A stretch of 64,000 nt of DNA from Roseiarcus sp963842835. GTDB taxonomy: Bacteria > Pseudomonadota > Alphaproteobacteria > Rhizobiales > Beijerinckiaceae. Position numbers and translations under genes: made by a program. Shown here piece by piece: positions 25,322 to 33,994 of this stretch; position 1 is the stretch's first letter; each line of letters opens with the position of its first letter. Below the pieces are notes generated by a model, which saw only the letters and a program-made list of their open reading frames with translations, was not told the DNA's origin and did not search any database. The stretch covers positions 186,001 through 250,000 of the forward strand of contig CAWJIB010000007.1 in NCBI GenBank assembly GCA_963842835.1, written 5' to 3'.

Positions 25322-26848
25322 ATGCCCAATCGCATATCGAGGAAGAGGGCGCTGGTCGCGCCCGAGGGCTTATCGGCGGTCATCGCCGATAAGTCGCGCA
25401 AGCGTCGCGAGGCGCAGCGGGCGCTGGCTGAGATCGGCGCGCACGCGCCGGCCAAGCGCCGCAACGATCTTGCCCCGCGCTTGCAGATCGTCATGAGGCC
25501 GACCGCGAGCTTGACGCCCACCGCTCGGCAGGTGCGCCGCCGCGATGCCCCCCAGAGCGCTAGGCTACTGGCGAGCATCGACCGCTTCGGGATTTGCCGG
25601 CCCGTCCTGATCACAGCTGACGGGGTGATTGTCGAAGGGCATGGGATCTGGGAAGCGGCGCAGCAGCGCGGCATCTCGGAAATCCCTTGCATCGTCATCG
25701 ATCATCTCGATGCGAACGAGCTGCGCCTCTTGCCCATCACGCTCAACCGCATCGCCGAAACCGGCGCTTGGGAGATCGACAACCTCCGCATCGAGTTCGC
25801 GGAATTGACGTTGCTGGGCGAGGACGTCGTGGTGACCGGCTTTGAGATGGCCGAAGTCGACGCGATGCTGCTGGAGGAAGAGGAAGACCCTGACGCTTTG
25901 GATACGGAGGAGTTGACCGTCCCCTCGGGCGTAGCGACCTCCCGGACCGGGGACGTCTGGATCCTGTGCGACCATCGCCTCATTCAGGGCGACGCGCGCG
26001 ATCCGGGGGTCTACGCCCGGCTGATGGTTGACAGCGAGACGGCCGTGCTCGTCCTCACCGACGTCCCCTACAACGTGCCGAACCTCGGCCACGTCACCGG
26101 CAATGCGAACCATCGCGAGTTCGCCATGGCCAACGGCGAGATGAACTCCGAGCAGTTCGGGGACTTCAACCGGGGCTGGATGTCGGCCGCCTCCGCCCAT
26201 CTGATCGACGGCGGTCTCATTGCCACCACCATCGACTGGCGCTCATTGGAGATCGTTCTCTGCGCGGGGCGCGCGCTCGGCTTCGCCCTCCTGAACATCG
26301 TGGTCTGGGTGAAGACCAATGGCGGCCAGGGCAGCCTCTGGCGCTCGCAGCACGAGATGCTGCCGGTCTTCAAGAAGGGAGACGCCCCGCACATCAACAA
26401 CGTCCAGCTCGGTCGGCACGGGCGGTGGCGCTCGAATGTCTGGACCCACCCCGGCGCATCGAGCCTTGGATCGGATTCTCGCGACGGGCTCGGCGTTCAT
26501 CCGACCGTCAAGCCGCGCGCCCTGCTCGAGGATGCTTTGCTCGACGTCACGAACCGCGGCGATGTCGTCATCGACTGCTTCGCGGGCTCCGGCTCGACGC
26601 TGCTGGCCGCGGAGAAGGTCGGGCGGCGCTGCCGCGCTATCGAGATCGACGGCCTCTACTGCGACGTCGTCATCTGTCGCTGGCAAGAGATGACCGGGCG
26701 TCGGGCGGTCCTCGAGGCGACCGGTGAGTCCTTCGCGGACGTCGCAGCCCGCCGCGCCAATGAGAGTGAACCCCATTTCGCGTCCGCCACGGCGTCCGAT
26801 CGGGATCAGGTTGTGAACACGGGAAGGGACGACGATGGCCGGGAATAA
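25322..26848 (+). CDS. ParB-like nuclease domain fused to DNA methyltransferase
   Basis: A 508-residue protein after a GGAGGTGTTCAA site. The N-terminal ParB/sulfiredoxin-like domain (about residues 55-200) has DRFGICRPVLITADGVIVEGHG and ELRLLPITLNRIAET. The C-terminal amino-methyltransferase has motif IV as LTDVPYNVPNLG, the target-region WRSQHEMLPVFKK and WTHPGA, and motif I as DCFAGSGSTLLAAEKVGRR. The catalytic DPPY is altered to DVPY. This architecture is common in prophages and gene islands, where it methylates adenine or cytosine in element DNA. It overlaps the DUF5681 gene by 14 bases. Confidence 0.9.
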   Translation: MPNRISRKRALVAPEGLSAVIADKSRKRREAQRALAEIGAHAPAKRRNDLAPRLQIVMRPTASLTPTARQVRRRDAPQSARLLASIDRFGICRPVLITADGVIVEGHGIWEAAQQRGISEIPCIVIDHLDANELRLLPITLNRIAETGAWEIDNLRIEFAELTLLGEDVVVTGFEMAEVDAMLLEEEEDPDALDTEELTVPSGVATSRTGDVWILCDHRLIQGDARDPGVYARLMVDSETAVLVLTDVPYNVPNLGHVTGNANHREFAMANGEMNSEQFGDFNRGWMSAASAHLIDGGLIATTIDWRSLEIVLCAGRALGFALLNIVVWVKTNGGQGSLWRSQHEMLPVFKKGDAPHINNVQLGRHGRWRSNVWTHPGASSLGSDSRDGLGVHPTVKPRALLEDALLDVTNRGDVVIDCFAGSGSTLLAAEKVGRRCRAIEIDGLYCDVVICRWQEMTGRRAVLEATGESFADVAARRANESEPHFASATASDRDQVVNTGRDDDGRE

Positions 26849-27239
26849 CGGATCCAAGAAGAAGCCGACCGGCGCCTATCCCACCGGCTACGCCAAGCCG
26901 CCCAAGGCAACGCAATTTCAGCCGGGCCAGTCGGGCAATCCCAAGGGCAGGCCGAAAGGGCGACCGAGCCTCGATGAGCTGCTCCTCGAAGAGATCGCGC
27001 GGATCGTCAAGGTCAAAGTCGGCGACGAAGTCGTCCCAATGGATAAGGGACGCGCCATGGCGCGCAATCTGATCGATATGGCGATCATGAAGGACATCGG
27101 CGCCGCACGTCTCGTGTACTCGCGCCTGGACCGGGCCCAAGCGGACATGGACGCCGCTCCGGACCTGGAGGCGCCGCTGACCGAGGAGGAGCTGGCCGTC
27201 CTGAAAATGATGAACGGGAAATCGGGGAGCTTGCAATGA
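26835..27239 (+). CDS. DUF5681 domain-containing protein
   Basis: A 134-residue protein with the family signature near the N-terminus, FQPGQSGNPKGRPKGRPS, and helices around LDELLLEEIARIVKVKVGDE. Members usually sit just before a terminase large subunit, as here, where its stop overlaps the terminase ATG. A role as a small-terminase-like DNA-recognition subunit is plausible but unproven. Confidence 0.85.
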   Translation: MAGNNGSKKKPTGAYPTGYAKPPKATQFQPGQSGNPKGRPKGRPSLDELLLEEIARIVKVKVGDEVVPMDKGRAMARNLIDMAIMKDIGAARLVYSRLDRAQADMDAAPDLEAPLTEEELAVLKMMNGKSGSLQ

Positions 27240-28687
27240 GCGACGCCAATGAGATCCGCCGCGCCCATCGCGAAGCCCTGCGCGCCCACGCGCGCGAAAG
27301 TCTCTATGGCTTCTACCGGCTCGGCTTCCCCGCGCTGGCGCCGGAGGCCAGCTTTTCCGAAGCGCCGCACTTTCGCGTGCTGGCGCGGGCGCTCGAGAAG
27401 GTGGCGAAGGGCGAGACCCGCCGCTTGCTGATCGCGATCCCGCCGCGGCACGGCAAAAGCATCCTCGCCTCGGTCGTGCTGCCAGCGTGGATTCTGGGAC
27501 GCAACCCCACGCGGAAGATCATCTGCGCTTCCTATGGCGATGCGCTCTCCAAGGACTTTTCCAATCGCTTCCGCGACCTCCTGTGGTCGCCCCAATACGG
27601 CGCAGTCTTTCCCGGTACGCAGATCGATGCCGGCGGAGCGTCTCTGTCCGAAGTGCGCACCACGGCGAAGGGCTATCGGTTGGCGACCACGGTGCAGGGG
27701 CCGGCGACGGGCAAAGGGGCGCATTTCGCCATCGTCGACGATCCGTTCAAGGCGTCCGAGGCGGCCTCCGAGTCGATGCGCAACGCCGTTTACGACTGGT
27801 TCAAAGGCTCTCTGATGACCCGCTTCGACAAGCCGGCCGAGGGCGCCATGGTCGTCGTTCAGCAGCGCCTCCATCAGGACGACCTGATCGGACGGCTGCG
27901 CGACGAGGGCGGATGGGAATATCTGGAGATGCCTGGCGAGAGCGTGAAACGTCAGACGTTCGATCTTGGCAACGGCGAGAGCTGGGATTTTGAACCCGGC
28001 GCGCTGCTCTTCCCCGAAAGCTTCGATAGGGCTGCGCTGGACCAATTGTTCTGGGATCTCGGCGAGGCCGCCTACAACGCCCAAATCCTGCAGAGGCCCT
28101 CTCCTCCTGGCGGCTCCCTCTTCAAGCTCAAATACTTCCAGCGCTACGACATTTTGCCGATGCGCTACGATGCGATCGTGCAGAGCTGGGATCCGGCTGT
28201 CGTCGACACCGAGACCGCCGCTTTCAGCGTCTGCACGACTTGGGGTATCCTCGGACAGAGGCTTTATCTGATCGACGTCTTTCGGAAGCGCCTCGAGTTC
28301 CGTCAGATCGAACCGGCGATCCTTTCGATGCGCCAAAAGTACAATGCGGGCGCCGTCGTCATTGAGGTTTCCGGCGTCGGGGCCGCCATCGGAAACGCCC
28401 TGTTGAAACGGGAGGGGACCCGTACGTGGATGGCGCCCGTCGATCCCATGCTCGGTAAGCTCGAACGCGCCATCGCTCAGACCCCCAAGATCGAACGCAA
28501 GAGGGTCTTCCTGCCGATGAGCGCTCCCTGGCTCGAGACCTTCGAAAGCGAGGTGGCGTCGTTTCCGATGTCGAAGTTCGCGGACCAGGTCAACTCGATG
28601 GTGCACTTCCTGGGCTTCCTCGACGTGCGCAGTCGCTGGACGTACGAACTCCCGGCCTACCGCAATCACCGCGAGCGGCCGTTCTAA
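27236..28687 (+). CDS. Phage terminase large subunit
   Basis: A 483-residue DNA-packaging motor. The ATPase domain has Walker A IPPRHGKS (about residue 67), Walker B HFAIVDDPFK and the coupling region VVVQQRLHQDDLIGRL. The nuclease domain begins near VQSWDPAVVD and continues with VVIEVSGVGAAIGNALL and SKFADQVNSMVHFL. Length and motifs look intact. No portal, head or tail genes follow, so this is a lone packaging module or a prophage remnant. Confidence 0.92.
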   Translation: MSDANEIRRAHREALRAHARESLYGFYRLGFPALAPEASFSEAPHFRVLARALEKVAKGETRRLLIAIPPRHGKSILASVVLPAWILGRNPTRKIICASYGDALSKDFSNRFRDLLWSPQYGAVFPGTQIDAGGASLSEVRTTAKGYRLATTVQGPATGKGAHFAIVDDPFKASEAASESMRNAVYDWFKGSLMTRFDKPAEGAMVVVQQRLHQDDLIGRLRDEGGWEYLEMPGESVKRQTFDLGNGESWDFEPGALLFPESFDRAALDQLFWDLGEAAYNAQILQRPSPPGGSLFKLKYFQRYDILPMRYDAIVQSWDPAVVDTETAAFSVCTTWGILGQRLYLIDVFRKRLEFRQIEPAILSMRQKYNAGAVVIEVSGVGAAIGNALLKREGTRTWMAPVDPMLGKLERAIAQTPKIERKRVFLPMSAPWLETFESEVASFPMSKFADQVNSMVHFLGFLDVRSRWTYELPAYRNHRERPF

Positions 28688-28729
28688 CGTTCGCGAGCGG
28701 CCGAATTCTGCACGACAAGGACAACGCAC

Positions 28730-29089
28730 ATGGCGATAACAATCGATCAGGCGCTCGACGACCCCCTCATCACGATCATCGAGCGAGACGACAACAGCGG
28801 ATATTTTCGCGTCACGCTCGGAACGCTGAAGACGGCGATAGATATCTGCCTGTCTTTTCGCTCCGACGAAGGACGGTGGTTCTTCGCGCAGGGCCACGCG
28901 ATCAAGACGCCCGACCAGGACGCACCGTACTTGACCAGCTGCCCGTGGAACGACTATCCGACCGCGGCCCTTCAGCAGGCTATTGAGGGTCTCACTTGGT
29001 ATTATAAGTGGGCCGTTGCGGAAGGGATGGCTCCGGACGAGTCATGGCTGGTTCCGCGTGACGCGAGCCCGGCTTTGCCCGCTTCGTGA
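28730..29089 (+). CDS. Hypothetical protein
   Basis: A 119-residue acidic protein with no family I recognise. It has mixed alpha/beta composition, no signal peptide and no membrane segment. Aromatic residues cluster at GRWFFAQGHA and LTWYYKWAVAEGM. It lies 42 bases after the terminase and before a remnant of a second terminase, so it may be carried by the same element. Confidence 0.6.
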   Translation: MAITIDQALDDPLITIIERDDNSGYFRVTLGTLKTAIDICLSFRSDEGRWFFAQGHAIKTPDQDAPYLTSCPWNDYPTAALQQAIEGLTWYYKWAVAEGMAPDESWLVPRDASPALPAS

Positions 29090-29100
29090 ACTAAATACGA

Positions 29101-29331
29101 TTGGGCAAAGCGATCGCGGACTCGTTACTAAAGCGCCAGGGGATCCATGATTGGTTCCTTTGGACTGAACCTCGGCCGGGCAAGGTCGAGCGCGCCATGG
29201 CCCAGACGCCGAAGATCGAACGCAAGTATGCCTATCTGTTGCAGGAGGCGGACTGGCGCGAAACCTTCGAGGCGGAGATCGCGGCCTTTCCTCTCAGCAA
29301 ATTCGCGGACCAAGTCGATTCGATGGTGCAT
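29101..29331 (+). pseudogene. C-terminal remnant of a second terminase large subunit
   Basis: About 77 residues (KVERAMAQTPKIERK, then EAEIAAFPLSKFADQVDSMVH) closely parallel the C-terminus of the intact terminase just upstream (KLERAIAQTPKIERK and SKFADQVNSMVH). The ATPase half is missing, and the homology stops abruptly at SMVH, after which unrelated sequence begins. Confidence 0.8.
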
Positions 29332-29377
29332 TCCGAACACGCGCTCAATACGCACAATCGTCTCACAGCGCGCTTGA

Positions 29378-29480
29378 GCGCGTTGCCGCTGACACCCGTC
29401 TTCTCCTCGATCGTCTCCCGGGTCTGACCGAGCACGATCGGCGCCAGGGTGCGCAGAGCCTCGCCGTGATATTGGGACTC
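29378..29480 (-). pseudogene. Remnant of a nuclease-like gene
   Basis: On the minus strand about 34 residues (LRTLAPIVLGQTRETIEEKTGVS) match an internal part of the intact gene at 31181-32344 (LRTLAPIVLGQTQEAIEQKAGVS). Nothing else of the gene remains. It abuts the terminase remnant, marking a rearrangement joint. Confidence 0.75.
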
Positions 29481-29573
29481 GGCGCCGGACATGCATAGAA
29501 ACGGCTATTGAACATGCGGCGGCCGGGCGTGGGCTGCGACAAGCGCGTACCTTCTGGAAACGGGCGACACGAC

Positions 29574-31049
29574 ATGACGTTGACGATGAGCTGGGACGAA
29601 TGGGCCGGACACGATGCGGTGGCGCTGGCCGCATGGGTTCGCAAGAGAGAGGCGACGCCCGCGGAGCTGGCGGCCCGGGCGGCCGCGGGCGTCGCCAAGA
29701 CTAACCCGGCACTGAGCGCCGTCGTCGAGGTGTTCGAGGACGTCGTCGCCGATCCGTTGAAGGACGGCATGAATGAGGACGGTGCCTTCGCCGGCGTTCC
29801 TTATCTGATGAAGGATCTGGGCCCGACCCTGAAGGGGCGGCTGCAGGAGATGGACTCTCTGCTCATGCGGGGCAACCGCGCCACGGCCGACAGCTATCTG
29901 GCGGGACGGATCCGCCAGGCCGGGCTGAACGTCATCGGAAGGACCACGACGCCGGAATTCGGCGTTTGCAGCTCGGCGGAGAACCCCGCGGTCTATGTCA
30001 CACGCAATCCGTGGGGCCTCGACTATACGACATGCGGCTCTTCCGCTGGAACCGCGGCGGCCGTGGCGGCTGGCGTTGTCCCCATCTCGCACGCCACGGA
30101 CGGCGGCGGCTCCATTCGCATCCCCGCTGGCGTGAACGGCAATATCGGGCTGAAGCCGTCGCGCGGCGTGTTGTCCATCGCGCCGAACGCGTCGGACATT
30201 ACAGGCCTCGTCTCGATCCAGGGATGTCACACGCGCACCGTGCGCGACACGGCTGCCTTCGTCGACAATTGCCGCGGCGGGGCGCCGGGCGAGTTTATGC
30301 CCTACTGGTCGCCCGCCGAGCCCTATTCCGAGCTCATCCAGCGCGATCCCGGCCGCCTGCGCATCGCGCTGTCGCACGAATGGGGCGACTACCGCGCGAC
30401 CCCTCATATGGTGGAGGAGTTGGAACGGGTCGGCCGCTTCCTGGAAGGGTTCGGCCATCACGTAGACTGGGCGCTTCCCACGGTGGATTTCCGTGCGGCC
30501 TTCGCCGCCCAGACGACCTGCTACATCAGCAATTTCGCGCAGACCATCGCCAATCTGCTCGCCCAGCTCGGGCTGGAGAGGCCGCCCGCCGATCTGGTCG
30601 AGCCCATCAACATCAAGATCTGGGAAGCCGGCCTGGGCGCGTCCTATACGGAGCGGGCGCGGATGCAGGCCGTCTTCAACACGACCTCCCGCGCATTCGG
30701 CGCCTTCTTCGAGGATTGGGACATCATCCTGACCCCCATCACTGCGCTCCCCACCCCGAAGATCGGCGCGAGGGAATATCTGACGACGAGCGACAATCCG
30801 TCTGTGCTCGACTGGTTCGGCAATCTTTGGCGCAATTTCGCTTACACGCCGCTCGCCAATCTCTGCGGCATTCCAGGCATTTCGCTGCCCCTAGCGGCAC
30901 AGGAGAACGGGGTGCCGCTGGGCATCCAGGCTCAGGCGCGCCAAGCCAATGACGGGCTGCTGTTGCAGCTTGCCGCCCAGATCGAGCGGGCGATCGACGG
31001 CAAATGGAATGCCGGGCGACTTCCCCGCGTGCATGTCACCCGCGGCTAA
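29574..31049 (+). CDS. Amidase signature family hydrolase
   Basis: A 491-residue amidase. The catalytic Lys lies in GVPYLMKDLG, the cis-Ser in TTCGSSAGTAAAVAAG and the nucleophilic Ser in ATDGGGSIRIPAG, which gives the Ser-cisSer-Lys triad in order. The C-terminus FAYTPLANLCGIPGISLPL is typical. It hydrolyses an amide bond, but the substrate is unknown. It is flanked by phage-type remnants on the left and a nuclease gene on the right, so it appears to be cargo. The start is uncertain: no strong ribosome binding site is seen, and an upstream TTG would add 22 residues. Confidence 0.85.
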   Translation: MTLTMSWDEWAGHDAVALAAWVRKREATPAELAARAAAGVAKTNPALSAVVEVFEDVVADPLKDGMNEDGAFAGVPYLMKDLGPTLKGRLQEMDSLLMRGNRATADSYLAGRIRQAGLNVIGRTTTPEFGVCSSAENPAVYVTRNPWGLDYTTCGSSAGTAAAVAAGVVPISHATDGGGSIRIPAGVNGNIGLKPSRGVLSIAPNASDITGLVSIQGCHTRTVRDTAAFVDNCRGGAPGEFMPYWSPAEPYSELIQRDPGRLRIALSHEWGDYRATPHMVEELERVGRFLEGFGHHVDWALPTVDFRAAFAAQTTCYISNFAQTIANLLAQLGLERPPADLVEPINIKIWEAGLGASYTERARMQAVFNTTSRAFGAFFEDWDIILTPITALPTPKIGAREYLTTSDNPSVLDWFGNLWRNFAYTPLANLCGIPGISLPLAAQENGVPLGIQAQARQANDGLLLQLAAQIERAIDGKWNAGRLPRVHVTRG

Positions 31050-31180
31050 CGGGTAACGGTGGGCCGGCCGATGACGGCCCGCCCGAGGCTGCCCCGGAAG
31101 CCCGAGGGCCTCGAGGACCTGCAGGCCGAGTCGGACGCGCCCGCCGCGCTCTGACGGACGCGAGGCGGCGCTGGCCGGTA

Positions 31181-32344
31181 TCAGGCGCCGACGTCCGCCG
31201 GCGCCACCCGCAGCGTCTCCACCATCCAGTCCATGACCTTGAGGAAACCTACGCCCTGATCGGCCGACAATGTCGCGAGGCGTATCGTTGACTGCTTGTC
31301 GATCGCGTCTGGCCGGATCGTCACGCCAGGAATCGCATTTAGCCGGTCTATAAGCTCCTGCCGGGTCTCAGCGGCGGCGAATGCCAGCGTCCGCTTCAAT
31401 TGGCTGAAGGAAATGGGGACGCCGCCGTCGGTCCACACCCGAATGGGTATGCAAGCCTCAGAGCCCACATTGAACTCCGCGGCGATGCAGCCGTAGCTGG
31501 GCGCATCGTTGAACACCACACGATCGGCCTTCGTCCGCATCCAGGCGATCAGCGCCGTCGCCGTCGCCGCCACCGCGGGGTCTCCGGCGGCCGATAAAGA
31601 TTCGAGAATGCGCGGTTCATCCCAAAGGCGTCGTGGCTTGGCGCTCACGCCCGCCTTTTGCTCGATCGCCTCCTGGGTCTGGCCAAGCACGATCGGCGCC
31701 AGCGTGCGCAAGCCTCCGCCCTGGTATTGGCGTAGCTCGACGGCAAGGACTTCCGCCGGGCGCATCTGGACATTCATGAACTCGACGACCTTGCGCAGTT
31801 CCGGGGGAATGCGGTCGGCGACGAACAGCATGCGTATACGCCCCGCCTGCAAGTTGCCCTTCACCCTGGCCCAGAACGCATCGCTATCGGGATCGACGCC
31901 CAGCTCGTCGCGCAAGACGTCGGCGGCGTCCTTCCTTTCCTTCTCGCAGCGAAGCTCGAAGCGCCCGCGCAACTCCTCCGCGGGCCAGTGCAGGATCGCG
32001 TTTGCGGCGTAGTCGAGCATCTGCCCGACCACTTCCCGACGGATCCGCGTGTCGGTCCCCCGTTTGACCTCGACCAGCGTCGGCACGCCGTCCTGATCCA
32101 AAAAGAGGTGGTCGAGAGACCAGCGCCCGGCCCCGCCGGGTTCGCACGCGATCGGCTGCTCGCGATCGACCAGCATGAACCGGCGCGGGTTGGCGCTATC
32201 CATCTGATCGCCCGCCAGAAGCGCGGGAAAGCGCGCCAAGAGTTTCTGGAAGTCGTCCTCCGAGGCGAAGCTCGCCGCCTGCATGGGCACGAGGGCGCTC
32301 GCCTCGGTCAATACGAATACTCCGGTTCCCGCGTTCATCTCCAT
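31181..32344 (-). CDS. PD-(D/E)XK (DUF91/NucS-like) nuclease-type protein
   Basis: A protein of about 387 residues. Its middle reads LDHLFLDQDGVPTLVEVKRGTDTRIRREVVGQMLDYAANA. This gives the D...EVK core of the PD-(D/E)XK nuclease fold and the RREVVGQ.LDYA helix usual in NucS/DUF91 proteins. The C-terminal half (from LRTLAPIVLGQTQEAIEQ) has no assignment. Two adjacent ATG codons are possible starts. It is divergent from a small XRE regulator, as in restriction or defence units. A copy of part of the gene lies at 29378-29480. Confidence 0.65.
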   Translation of the reverse strand: MEMNAGTGVFVLTEASALVPMQAASFASEDDFQKLLARFPALLAGDQMDSANPRRFMLVDREQPIACEPGGAGRWSLDHLFLDQDGVPTLVEVKRGTDTRIRREVVGQMLDYAANAILHWPAEELRGRFELRCEKERKDAADVLRDELGVDPDSDAFWARVKGNLQAGRIRMLFVADRIPPELRKVVEFMNVQMRPAEVLAVELRQYQGGGLRTLAPIVLGQTQEAIEQKAGVSAKPRRLWDEPRILESLSAAGDPAVAATATALIAWMRTKADRVVFNDAPSYGCIAAEFNVGSEACIPIRVWTDGGVPISFSQLKRTLAFAAAETRQELIDRLNAIPGVTIRPDAIDKQSTIRLATLSADQGVGFLKVMDWMVETLRVAPADVGA

Positions 32345-32555
32345 CACCCCTATTCCGCATTCGCGCCGCCGCACGTCCCGCGTTTCGAAACCTGCGTCCG
32401 CGCCGTCGGTGACCCAGATCGCTCCGCTCGGCGTGGAAGTCGAGGACACGAGGAGGCCTGCCGCGACAATGGAGATCGACAGTCAATAATCCCTTTATGG
32501 GATAATCCTGACTCCGGATTAGTTCGTCCTGCGTCGCCTCTCTCCTGCACGACGC

Positions 32556-32864
32556 ATGCCCAAGACCCTCCGGTCGTCTGAACAATTGCTGTTCCTCGAG
32601 CTCCTCCGCCGGGCGCGCAAAGACGCGGGCCTGACGCAGCAGGCGCTTGCCGCGAAGCTGCGCCGACCGCAGTCCTTCGTCGCCAAATACGAGAACGGCG
32701 AGCGCCGTATCGACGTCATCGAATTCGTCGCGCTCGCCCGCGCGCTCGACGTGGCCCCCGTGACGCTGCTTCGGCGGTTCGTCGCGGCGGCCGGCCCTGG
32801 CAAGGAGGCAAAGTCCAGCCGGGCCCCACAGCGCCGGCGCGCCACCAAGAAATCAGAAATTTAG
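32556..32864 (+). CDS. XRE-family transcriptional regulator
   Basis: A 102-residue single-domain regulator. The helix-turn-helix is FLELLRRARKDAGLTQQALAAKLRRPQSFVAKYENGERRIDVIEFVALARAL, a textbook Cro/C1 fold, with a short basic tail. It probably represses its own gene and the divergent nuclease gene. ATCCC and GGGAT flank TTTAT at about 32489-32503 in the shared promoter region and could be its operator. Confidence 0.88.
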   Translation: MPKTLRSSEQLLFLELLRRARKDAGLTQQALAAKLRRPQSFVAKYENGERRIDVIEFVALARALDVAPVTLLRRFVAAAGPGKEAKSSRAPQRRRATKKSEI

Positions 32865-33064
32865 CATCGATCTTGAGCGCCAAGGAATTGCGTTAGCTGT
32901 CAAATAGGATGGCGTCCCAGCGCCGCTCGGCGCCGAGGCCCCTCACCGAGTAACAACGTAGGCCACTCGATTGAGCGGCGCGGGTGCGTCGCGTGTCAAT
33001 CTTAACTTGCATTTTCAAAACATTCATCGGACCTCCCATCGTTCGGCAAACTGAGGGGGCTTCC

Positions 33065-33976
33065 ATGAATGTTGAAAATGCCTGTGCGAGATTTCTCGAC
33101 TACTGCGGCCGCGAACGCCACTTGGCGCCCAACACCGTAGCCGCCTATGAGCAGGATTTGGCAGAATTTGGTCGCCATTTTCCTGGCCGAGCCATCGGGG
33201 AGATCTCTGGTGATGAACTCGTCGGCTATTCACAGCATCTGACCTCCATTCGCAAACTCGTTCCGGCAACTGTCAAACGTCGACTTGCCTGTCTCCGCGC
33301 AATGTTCTCGCGCCTGGTTCGGCAAGGCTCGGTACGACAGAATCCGTTCGCCAGTGTTGATCTCCGCGTTCGCATTCCCGCGCGGCTCCCCCGATGTCTC
33401 GGAGCTGCGGAAGTCGGAGCGCTCTTGCGCGCGGCTGAACGTGCGTGCCGCACCACGCGTCTCACCGCAATCCTGTTATTCGCGACTGGCGTTCGGATCA
33501 GCGAACTCGCCGCAGTCCGAATAGAAGACATCGACATTGAACAGCGATCCATTCGAATTTTCGGCAAGGGTAGCCGGGAGCGGCAGGTTTTCCTGCCGGA
33601 TGACGGAGTTGCCGCCCAAGTTTGCGAGTACATTGCCGCGCAACATCAGCCCGGCGCGACGTCCGGTGGATTGCTGGTCAACGCGCGCGGTCGCTCGGCA
33701 AGCTCAAGTTGTCTCCGCAATCGCATCAAGGCGTTGGCGAAGACGGCTGGATTCACTCAGCGCGTAACTCCACACGTGCTCCGGCATACAGCCGCGACCG
33801 CACTGATGGAAGCCGGCGTCGACATTCGCTTCGTTCAGCGCCTTCTCGGCCACCAAACAATTGCGACGACGCAGATTTACACGCACGTCAGTGACCGCGC
33901 ACTAAGGGCTGCGATCGTCTCCGCCAACGTTCTTTGTCACTTTGGAAGGTCCCCGGGAGCAGCCATGTCCGCCTAA
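33065..33976 (+). CDS. Tyrosine recombinase (XerC/XerD-like)
   Basis: A 303-residue phage-integrase-family recombinase. The SAM-like core-binding domain (FLDYCGRERHLAPNTVAAYEQDL) spans residues 8-90. The catalytic domain has Arg in FATGVRISELA, Lys in IFGKGSRERQ, the HxxR box PHVLRHTAAT, His in LLGHQTIATT and the Tyr nucleophile in QIYTHV. All active-site residues are present. Its stop codon lies inside the left 20-bp inverted repeat, and the next gene starts 13 bases later with the repeat supplying its AGGA site. This coupling suggests the recombinase acts on these repeats. Confidence 0.92.
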   Translation: MNVENACARFLDYCGRERHLAPNTVAAYEQDLAEFGRHFPGRAIGEISGDELVGYSQHLTSIRKLVPATVKRRLACLRAMFSRLVRQGSVRQNPFASVDLRVRIPARLPRCLGAAEVGALLRAAERACRTTRLTAILLFATGVRISELAAVRIEDIDIEQRSIRIFGKGSRERQVFLPDDGVAAQVCEYIAAQHQPGATSGGLLVNARGRSASSSCLRNRIKALAKTAGFTQRVTPHVLRHTAATALMEAGVDIRFVQRLLGHQTIATTQIYTHVSDRALRAAIVSANVLCHFGRSPGAAMSA

Positions 33977-33994
33977 TAACTAGGAATTATGCGC
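33975..33994 (+). repeat. 20-bp inverted repeat, left copy
   Basis: AATAACTAGGAATTATGCGC spans the recombinase stop, an AGGA ribosome site and the ATGCGC start of the GNAT-like gene. The exact reverse complement is at 35697-35716. Inside it, ATAA and TTAT flank a 7-base CTAGGAA, the imperfect dyad expected of a tyrosine recombinase crossover site. Confidence 0.9.

Noticed and set aside
26918..28897. A 659-codon open frame on the minus strand opposite the DUF5681 and terminase genes
   Set aside because: It is fully antisense to genes with clear motifs. Its composition (Arg, Asp, His rich) is that of a high-GC shadow frame, and no domain is recognisable.
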